IMG/VR virus record: IMGVR_UViG_3300029319_000451
Span: 1-25,513 of that record
DNA length: 25,513 nucleotides
DNA from: a virus
Direction: 5' to 3' (one strand)
The notes below the pieces were generated by a model. That model was not told the origin of the DNA, ran no database searches, and saw nothing but the letters and a program-made list of their open reading frames with translations. Below are positions 19,875 through 25,513 of this stretch, in pieces. The first letter of the stretch is position 1, and each line of letters begins with the position of its first letter. The translations under genes and the position numbers were made by a program.

Positions 19875-20010
19875 ATATTTAGATGCTTTAATTGAACAAC
19901 AGCATCGTACATTAGAACAGGGTGATAACACCGTATTAATGCATCGTGCGCAAGGGGCTATTGCGGTGTTGCGTAATATCCAAACATTAAGAGATGCAAT
20001 TAATGACTAA
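19801..20010 (+). CDS. Small helical protein, 69 aa, embedded in the portal 3' end
   Basis: Starts MDNKELLSKLKPLVSNKRQW; helical, with IEQQHRTLEQ and AQGAIAVLRNIQTLRDAIND. This type of protein is a regular follower of portal genes in related phages, as I remember it. The ATG at 19801 lies 74 nt inside the portal gene; AAGGA is about 10 nt upstream. The open frame extends further back, but the upstream part has no ribosome binding site. It may work in head assembly or completion. Confidence 0.7.
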   Translation: MDNKELLSKLKPLVSNKRQWDHFNKYLDALIEQQHRTLEQGDNTVLMHRAQGAIAVLRNIQTLRDAIND

Positions 20011-22960
20011 TCCCCAAAGAAGAACCAAAGGCGGCGAAAGACAAAGGACAGAGGGTAGTGTTGCTTTAAAAGACATGGCTCAGTTTGGAGCAGAATCTAT
20101 ACCGGGAGTTGGTGAGGTACTAGCTGCAAAAAGAGTTGGTGATGCCATAGAAGAAAAAGACTATGTAGGTGCTGGCATAGAAGCTGCTGCAGGTCTAGTG
20201 GGTCTTGTTCCGGGTGTGGGAGACTTAGCTGCTAGAGGCATTAGAAAGTTTCGTAAAACACGTAAAGCATACAAGTTATTTGTAAAGGGTGAGGATGGAG
20301 AACTATATCCTTTATTTGTTGATGCAAACCAACCTGTAAAAAAAGGAGAGTTTTTAGAAGCTAACTTTCCAGATGTAGCATTTAAAGGAAAGCGTAGTGC
20401 TACGTCAAAGGAAAGTTTTTATGTGCCAACTAAGGGTGCAAAAAGAAGTAAGGGAGAAAAACCAAAAAACACAGGCACTCCTATAATGATACCAGATGAG
20501 GAGACTCGTCAGAAATTAATTGATTCTGGTTTTATAACAGATAGAGCAAAAAGAACAAAAGAAGCTCCCTTTGGAAAAGTAACAGCAGTAGCGGCTCGTC
20601 CGGGTTGGCACTCAAGTCAAATGCCAGTAGCTACACATCTAGGACCAGAAGATTTAAAAATAACAAAAAAGGAAGCTGAAAAACTTTTAAAAGCAGGTGT
20701 TGCTCCAGAAGCTATTATAAAGAAAAAAAATCAGTATTCTGTAAAAAGAAGAGCAGAAGACCAAGTATTTGCTGAAGTAGAAATGGCTGATGATGTTGAT
20801 TATCAATCAATGTTGGCAGCAGAAGGTAAAACAGATATTAACGATAGAGTGCCTAGAGGTGGTAGCTATCGTTATTCAGATGGACAGGCTGATAGCGACC
20901 AATGGATTGTCGGCGGTGACATGAAAGTAAATAGAGAGCTTAGTAGAGAAGAAGCTAGAAAATTACAAGAAGAATTGGGTGTTAAAGATTTACCGTATAG
21001 AGATGAAGTAGAAGCCATATTAGGCAGACAATTTGAATTTAACGAAGGTGGTTTAGCCATGTTTCAAGGTGTAGATGACTATATGCTGTCACAGACAGAA
21101 CCAGAAAAAATGATGAAGCCTAAAGAGTTGATGATGGACAAGGGCGGCATGGCAGAACAAATGGAACTCTTTGAGCCAGTAACACGTGGCTTTCAAGAAG
21201 GTGGCCTTAAAGATGAAGGTGGCAAAACAGACCCTGTGTCTGGCAACGAAGTGCCACCCGGTTCATTGCGTAAAGAAGTGCGTGATGACATTCCTGCTCA
21301 ACTTAGCGAAGGCGAGTTTGTTTTTCCTGCAGATGTAGTGCGTTATATCGGTCTTGAAACATTAATGCGTATGCGCCAAGAAGCAAAGCAAGGCTTGGCA
21401 CAGATGGAAGCTATGGGTCAGATGGGTAATAGCGAAGAGGCTACCATGCCAGATGATTTGCCGTTTGACATGTATGACCTTGAAGTAGAAGATGACGGAC
21501 TAGAGATGCAAACAGGTGGTATGGTTACAACGCCTATGTCTACAGCTATGGGTGCTACAACTACGGGGGGTTCATATAATCCTGCGACTAATCAATTCCA
21601 GCCATTTAGTGGCGGCATGGGTTCAACTCAACCACAACCATTAGGCACAGCATTTGCAGCACCTACTGCCGCTTCTACTGCATATAGCCCACGACTAGGC
21701 GGTACATTATTTACACCTACTACTCCTGAAGTTCAGTATCAACAACCTACATTGTATGGCACAACTGGATTTGGACCAGAGGGGGTAGAGTTTGAGGATG
21801 TTACATATGTAAATGAACAGGGACAAATAATTAAATTTAAGCGTAACAAACAGACAGGGCAGTTACTTGATTTAAATGGTAATCCAGCAGTAGTGCCTGA
21901 AGGTTACACAGAAGAAATTAAAGAAGAAGAACAAGTACAAACAACCGCACCTACAACAGGCGTACGCACTCAAACAACAAGAGTTAGGGATGACGATGGT
22001 CGTGAGGACGAAACTGGAACTACGGGGGCTACTTTAGCTTTTGGAGGCACTAAAGGAAGAAGGTCTTCAGGATTTGGTGGAGATGAAGTTATAGATGCGA
22101 TGAAAGGTTCTTTATCTTTTGCAACAACTACAATAGACCCAAGAACAGGTGTGGCAAAACGAGATATGCTTAGTAATCCATATGGATTTAGCCAACAACT
22201 AGCTGGAAGTGCGCTTGATGTTGTTTCTGGTGGCAGAGCAGGACAACCTCTTAGTTTACGAGATAATCAAGTAGGTATATTAAATGAAGATAAACGAGGA
22301 ATTAGAATGAATGGTAATTTAGTCAGTAATGCTACAATTACTTTTGAACCTGAAGTATATAATACTGTAGTGACACGTTCAGGAAAAAGTAAAGTTACAA
22401 GGCGTCAAGAACTTGCAAATACAGTAAAATCAATAGGCAGTCTTTATGGTAAAGAGTATAGGGGTGAAATGTCGTATAGAGAGGCAAAGGATTTAGCTGA
22501 TGCATTTTCTGATGGAAGGGGTAATGTAGATGTAGAAACATTAGAAGAAGTCTATGGAAAAGGCTTCTTAGACAGAATAGACGGTAATTCCAGCGAAGAT
22601 AGACAGTTTGCTAGAGAAGTAGGACGGTCTATGGATGAAATAGCTAGTGGTCTTAAAGGAATGACACAAGCAGAAAAAGATAGATTCAAAGGTTTGATGG
22701 ATGGTTCTATAAGCCCAGATACTGGACCCGATGGAAGACCTTCTGCACCTTCTGCACCCTCTAAGCCAGAGGACTTTGGCGCAATGTCACCTGAAGACCT
22801 TGCTGCAAGTCTTGGCGGCGGCGATGGCGGCGGTAGCCAAAGTGATGATATTGGTGGTGGAATGCAAGACGATTTTGACAGAGGTATTGATGGACCCGGT
22901 ATGAAATCTGGCGGTCTAGCCAAACAGATGAAGCGCAGTGGATTAGCTTCTAAAAAATAA
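20003..22960 (+). CDS. Large multidomain virion-type protein, 985 aa
   Basis: Parts in order (about): 30-80, Ala/Gly-rich hydrophobic region with two PGVG elements (ESIPGVGEVLAAKR, GLVGLVPGVGDLAARG) that looks able to insert in membranes; 88-342, a conserved domain containing YKLFVKGEDGELYPLFVDAN, FYVPTKGAKR, VAARPGWHSSQMPVATHLG, DQWIVGGDMKVNRELS; 345-445, FNEGGLAMF, KGGMAEQMEL, EGGLKDEGG, then PPGSLRKEVRDDIPAQLSEG and EFVFPADVVRYIG; 490-650, Thr/Gln/Pro-rich linkers; 690-880, another domain; a Gly/Asp-rich end KSGGLAKQMKRSGLASKK. I remember similar proteins in marine phages between portal and scaffold, probably packaged or ejected. The start at 20003 overlaps the previous stop by 8 nt. Confidence 0.7.
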   Translation: MTNPQRRTKGGERQRTEGSVALKDMAQFGAESIPGVGEVLAAKRVGDAIEEKDYVGAGIEAAAGLVGLVPGVGDLAARGIRKFRKTRKAYKLFVKGEDGELYPLFVDANQPVKKGEFLEANFPDVAFKGKRSATSKESFYVPTKGAKRSKGEKPKNTGTPIMIPDEETRQKLIDSGFITDRAKRTKEAPFGKVTAVAARPGWHSSQMPVATHLGPEDLKITKKEAEKLLKAGVAPEAIIKKKNQYSVKRRAEDQVFAEVEMADDVDYQSMLAAEGKTDINDRVPRGGSYRYSDGQADSDQWIVGGDMKVNRELSREEARKLQEELGVKDLPYRDEVEAILGRQFEFNEGGLAMFQGVDDYMLSQTEPEKMMKPKELMMDKGGMAEQMELFEPVTRGFQEGGLKDEGGKTDPVSGNEVPPGSLRKEVRDDIPAQLSEGEFVFPADVVRYIGLETLMRMRQEAKQGLAQMEAMGQMGNSEEATMPDDLPFDMYDLEVEDDGLEMQTGGMVTTPMSTAMGATTTGGSYNPATNQFQPFSGGMGSTQPQPLGTAFAAPTAASTAYSPRLGGTLFTPTTPEVQYQQPTLYGTTGFGPEGVEFEDVTYVNEQGQIIKFKRNKQTGQLLDLNGNPAVVPEGYTEEIKEEEQVQTTAPTTGVRTQTTRVRDDDGREDETGTTGATLAFGGTKGRRSSGFGGDEVIDAMKGSLSFATTTIDPRTGVAKRDMLSNPYGFSQQLAGSALDVVSGGRAGQPLSLRDNQVGILNEDKRGIRMNGNLVSNATITFEPEVYNTVVTRSGKSKVTRRQELANTVKSIGSLYGKEYRGEMSYREAKDLADAFSDGRGNVDVETLEEVYGKGFLDRIDGNSSEDRQFAREVGRSMDEIASGLKGMTQAEKDRFKGLMDGSISPDTGPDGRPSAPSAPSKPEDFGAMSPEDLAASLGGGDGGGSQSDDIGGGMQDDFDRGIDGPGMKSGGLAKQMKRSGLASKK

Positions 22961-23031
22961 TCCATAATATGTTGGCTACCTAATCCCCCACCCCGGCGTG
23001 GCTACGGTTGGCCCCAACGAGGAGAAGTACA

Positions 23032-23907
23032 ATGGCTGAACAAGCTACAATTATGGCTGAAGAAATGAAGCCCGAAAAGAAAGTTGCGTTTGCAAATCGT
23101 AAGTACACTAACGAAGAAAAACGCAAAATGGAAGAAGAAGAACTAGAACAGTTGATGAAGGAGCAGAAGGGTGAAGTAGAGCAAGAAGCTGCTGAACCAG
23201 AAGAAGAACCTAAGAGCGCAGAAGAAAAAACATTTAAGAAGCGTTACTCTGACTTGCGTAGACATCAACAGCAACAGGCTGAAGAGTTTAAAAAAGAAAT
23301 AGAAGCTCTTAAATCTCAACTAAGCCAAGCTGCACAGAAAGAAATGAAACTGCCTAAGTCTGATGAAGACATCGAACAGTGGGCAGCAGACTATCCAGAT
23401 GTAGCAGCTATCGTTGAAACAATTGCTATGAAAAAGGCACGTGAGCAATCTACTGCCCTTGAAGAAAGAATGAAAGCAATTGATGAGTTGCAGTCTAGTG
23501 CTACTAAAGAAAAAGCTGAAGCAGAACTAATGCGTATACACCCTGACTTTGGTGAGATACGTGACAGTGATGAGTTTCACGACTGGGCAGAAGAACAGCC
23601 TAAGTGGGTACAAGATGCGCTGTATGACAATGACAATGACGCACGTTCTGCTGCTAGAGCCATTGACTTATACAAAGCTGATATGGGTATTAAAAAAGAT
23701 AAACCTAAATCAGATAAAGCTGCAGCTAAATCTGTATCAACAAAAGACTCAAGAAGTAAGCCACAACAGGATGAAACTTCTACATATATAAAAGAGTCAG
23801 AAGTACAGAGAATGTCTGCACAAGAATATGAAAAGCATTCTGATGAAATCATGGAAGCTATTCGTTCTGGTAAGTTTGTATATGATGTAAGCGGTTCTGC
23901 ACGATGA
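23032..23907 (+). CDS. Capsid scaffolding/assembly protein
   Basis: A 291-aa, highly charged protein, almost all helix and coiled coil: acidic/basic heptads at about 25-110 (EEKRKMEEEELEQLMKEQKG...RRHQQQQAEEFKKEIEALKS), a more folded part DIEQWAADYPDVAAIVETIA, and DFGEIRDSDEFHDWAEEQPK. A basic disordered part and a short end (EIMEAIRSGKFVYDVSG) follow. This matches podovirus scaffold proteins and the location before the capsid gene. The ATG at 23032 has GAGGAGAAG upstream with good spacing, preferred over an upstream TTG. It overlaps the following oxygenase gene by 4 nt. Confidence 0.82.
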   Translation: MAEQATIMAEEMKPEKKVAFANRKYTNEEKRKMEEEELEQLMKEQKGEVEQEAAEPEEEPKSAEEKTFKKRYSDLRRHQQQQAEEFKKEIEALKSQLSQAAQKEMKLPKSDEDIEQWAADYPDVAAIVETIAMKKAREQSTALEERMKAIDELQSSATKEKAEAELMRIHPDFGEIRDSDEFHDWAEEQPKWVQDALYDNDNDARSAARAIDLYKADMGIKKDKPKSDKAAAKSVSTKDSRSKPQQDETSTYIKESEVQRMSAQEYEKHSDEIMEAIRSGKFVYDVSGSAR

Positions 23908-24572
23908 GTATCATATATAAACCACAAAAAGAAATGGAACTGTTTGCCCCTTTCGGTCCAACTATGGGATACTATCGTATGCCAGATGAGTTAGTCGAAA
24001 GTCTAAATAGCAAAATGTCTGATAGACTAGAAGACTACTCAGACAATTTAGTGGGCAAAGTAAAAGCAGAGTTAGCATTTGATGATGAAATAATAAAAAT
24101 TGCACAAGAGGGTTTGGGACAATTTGTAGGTAAATACCAAGCCTATTCAGAAATACGAAACTCTCTTGGTGCAAAATCATTAGATGTAGAAAATTATAAC
24201 TATGGACTGCAGGTAATTTCAGGTTGGTTTGTTAGACAATTTGAAAACGAATACAACCCGTTACATATACACACAGGGTCGAGATTATCTTGTGTGGGTT
24301 ATCTGCAGCTACCTGAAGGTATAGAGGAAGAGTGGGAAGAGGACTACAAAGACCATCATCCTGCTAATGGACACATACAGTTTGCATCAGGCACACCATC
24401 AGGATATACCTGCACAAACTTTGTAGTCAAACCCCAAGTAGGTGACTTCTATGTGTTTCCTTCACAACTATTTCACTGCGTATATCCTTTCTACACAAAG
24501 GGTGAGCGTAGGTCTTTCAGCATGAATATGAACTTTATTGAAGTGCCGAAAGAAAAAAGTGTTGACAAATAG
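23904..24572 (+). CDS. 2-oxoglutarate/Fe(II)-dependent oxygenase
   Basis: A 222-aa jelly-roll oxygenase. FENEYNPLHIHTGSRLSCVG (113-132) gives the first iron-binding motif HxH (H121, H123), as in the 2OG-FeII_Oxy_5/TIGR02466 style rather than the common HxD. GDFYVFPSQLFHCVYPF (180-196) gives the distal His H191. ERRSFSMNMNF (201-211) gives the Arg that would hold 2-oxoglutarate (R203). Such phage enzymes may modify proteins or nucleic acids; the substrate is unknown. The gene sits between scaffold and capsid, translated by ATGA coupling, so it is made with the head proteins. The capsid promoter overlaps its last codons. Confidence 0.82.
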   Translation: MSIIYKPQKEMELFAPFGPTMGYYRMPDELVESLNSKMSDRLEDYSDNLVGKVKAELAFDDEIIKIAQEGLGQFVGKYQAYSEIRNSLGAKSLDVENYNYGLQVISGWFVRQFENEYNPLHIHTGSRLSCVGYLQLPEGIEEEWEEDYKDHHPANGHIQFASGTPSGYTCTNFVVKPQVGDFYVFPSQLFHCVYPFYTKGERRSFSMNMNFIEVPKEKSVDK

Positions 24573-24589
24573 TTATATATCAGTATAAC
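24562..24589 (+). promoter_or_regulatory. Strong promoter upstream of the major capsid gene
   Basis: TTGACA (24562-24567), 16 nt, TATAAC (24584-24589). The -35 lies in the last codons of the oxygenase gene. The predicted start is about 24596, giving a long leader of about 170 nt that contains the hairpin at 24602-24633 before the capsid ATG. It fits the need to make capsid in excess. Confidence 0.7.
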
Positions 24590-24601
24590 TATAGTCAGAT
24601 T

Positions 24602-24633
24602 AGTGTAACTTTATTGCGCAACATTGTTACACT
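24602..24633 (+). promoter_or_regulatory. Hairpin in the capsid mRNA leader
   Basis: AGTGTAAC (24602-24609) and GTTACACT (24626-24633) form a perfect 8-bp stem; the loop contains the palindrome TTGCGCAA. It starts about 6 nt after the predicted transcript start, as seen in 5'-stabilising hairpins. There is no T-run, so a terminator is unlikely. Confidence 0.55.
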
Positions 24634-24635
24634 GA

Positions 24636-24719
24636 ATGTCGCAAACAGCAAAGTCTTACGGATTACCTGAAGACCTTGGCCTGACCCGTACAGTCACACC
24701 CAAGCAAATCAGCCTCTAA
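24636..24719 (+). CDS. Possible micro-ORF, 27 aa, in the capsid leader
   Basis: ATG at 24636 opens MSQTAKSYGLPEDLGLTRTV then TPKQISL and a stop. The codon use is similar to the neighbours, and the frame fills an otherwise empty leader. There is no Shine-Dalgarno because the hairpin stem ends 2 nt before the ATG. It could be a leader peptide or chance. Confidence 0.25.
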   Translation: MSQTAKSYGLPEDLGLTRTVTPKQISL

Positions 24720-24769
24720 TAGTCTTGTGAGTTTGCATCTGTAAAATAATGCTAAACGGAGATTTAATC

Positions 24770-25513
24770 ATGGCATTTACTACTGCTGCTGGTTATGGTA
24801 ATCTTCCTAATGGTAATTTCTCTCCCATTATATACAGCAAACAGGTGCAGCTTGCTTTCCGCAAGGCATCTATTGTTGAAGCAATCACCAATAATGACTA
24901 CTTTGGTGAAATCGCGCAAATGGGTGATTCCGTTAAGATTATCAAAGAACCGGAAATCACCGTTAAGGAATATGCACGTGGTACTACTATCACGCCGCAA
25001 GACCTTGACGATGAAGATTTCAACCTTGTAATTGACAAAGCTAACTACTTTGCATTTAAGGTTGACGATATCGAAGAGGCACACTCACACGTGAACTTCC
25101 AATCTTTGGCAAGTGACCGTGCTGCGTATCGCCTCGCTGACCAGATGGACCAAGAAGTTCTTGGCTATCTGTCAGGCTTTAAGCAATCAGCTATTCATGG
25201 CGCACCTAACACTGTTAACACAACTGTTAATGGTAGCAAGGCTGTAACCAGTGCTTCTGGTGGTGCTAACCTAGTTGGTGCTGAATTGCTTGCGTCTATG
25301 TCTTTGGACGCATCTGACTTTACTAATACATCAGGTTCTGCAGGTTCTGCAAACAACTGTATTGGTATTGAGCCACGTGCAGGTGGCGCAACGGCTGCTA
25401 AGTCCAGCACTGCTGGTAACGCATTCCCGCTGCAAATCATTGCACGTATGTCACGTCTGATGGACCAACAAAATGTTGATACCCAAGGACGCTGGCTCGT
25501 TCTTGACCCAGTT
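24770..25513 (+). CDS. Major capsid protein, N-terminal 248 aa (cut by right edge)
   Basis: The main shell protein. Starts MAFTTAAGYGNLPNGNFSPI. Read by hand, since no stop occurs before the edge. The sequence IYSKQVQLAFRKASIVEAIT, DYFGEIAQMGDSVKIIKEPE, YARGTTITPQDLDDEDFNLV and KANYFAFKVDDIEEAHSHVN is typical of the N-terminal arm, E-loop and P-domain start of podovirus major capsid proteins (HK97 fold). Gene order (scaffold, oxygenase, capsid) and the strong promoter support it. ACGGAGA lies 7-8 nt before the ATG. The C-terminal part of the fold is outside the window. Confidence 0.88.
   Translation, partial: MAFTTAAGYGNLPNGNFSPIIYSKQVQLAFRKASIVEAITNNDYFGEIAQMGDSVKIIKEPEITVKEYARGTTITPQDLDDEDFNLVIDKANYFAFKVDDIEEAHSHVNFQSLASDRAAYRLADQMDQEVLGYLSGFKQSAIHGAPNTVNTTVNGSKAVTSASGGANLVGAELLASMSLDASDFTNTSGSAGSANNCIGIEPRAGGATAAKSSTAGNAFPLQIIARMSRLMDQQNVDTQGRWLVLDPV

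Noticed and set aside
1-25513. CRISPR array, insertion sequence or transposase
   Set aside because: No regularly spaced repeats, no transposase motifs and no terminal inverted repeats with target duplications were seen.

Overview
The window is a 25.5 kb piece of an AT-rich, tailed double-stranded DNA phage genome with a tyrosine integrase, so probably a temperate phage or prophage. Its parts resemble marine podovirus-like phages of Alphaproteobacteria: a T7-style primase with a separate helicase gene, a DUF932 protein, a DUF5872-type protein, a 3-TM gene-transfer-agent-type holin, and a P22/T7-like terminase, portal, scaffold and capsid order. The oxygenase-bearing SAR116 phage HMO-2011 group is the comparison that comes to mind, but this is recollection and was not searched. 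The host cannot be fixed from the sequence.

Layout: genes diverge from a non-coding, very AT-rich control region at about 7190-8430. Leftward (minus strand, 7117 to 1) lies the early and replication arm. It starts with a 51-aa protein behind an operator-like palindrome, then an HhH-GPD-like protein and about 16 tiny overlapping ORFs, several of them membrane proteins. A strong promoter at about 3400 is followed by DUF932 protein, a 119-aa unknown, integrase, primase and the start of a helicase that runs off the left edge.

Rightward (plus strand, 8434 to 25513) lies a tightly packed late arm. It holds small basic Lys/Gly/Met-rich proteins, a small structural-looking protein, an iron oxygenase of the Rieske type that has lost its Rieske cluster ligands, and a lysis cassette (3-TM holin, second membrane protein, small Cys-rich exported protein, T4-type lysozyme). 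The packaging and head genes follow: TerS, HTH protein, TerL, portal, a small gene embedded in the portal 3' end, a large 985-aa virion-type protein and a scaffold. A 2-oxoglutarate/Fe(II) oxygenase sits between scaffold and capsid, and the major capsid protein is cut by the right edge.

Regulation: five to six sigma-70-like promoters can be read, with near-consensus hexamers and often an extended -10 TGn. They lie upstream of DUF932, the leftward early genes, the rightward arm, the DUF5872/lysis block and the capsid gene, and possibly before primase. A CACTTAAATG-type motif occurs four times after the main rightward promoter and once more after the candidate primase promoter. It looks like the operator of an unidentified regulator.

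Most interesting points: the Rieske-less oxygenase with an intact 2-His motif and an adjacent tiny Cys4 ORF; the duplicated hairpin leader at 6.9-7.2 kb; the run of genes whose C-terminal codons are the ribosome binding site and start of the next gene; the leaderless-looking promoter at 13.8 kb; and the nested inverted repeats at 8.28-8.40 kb.
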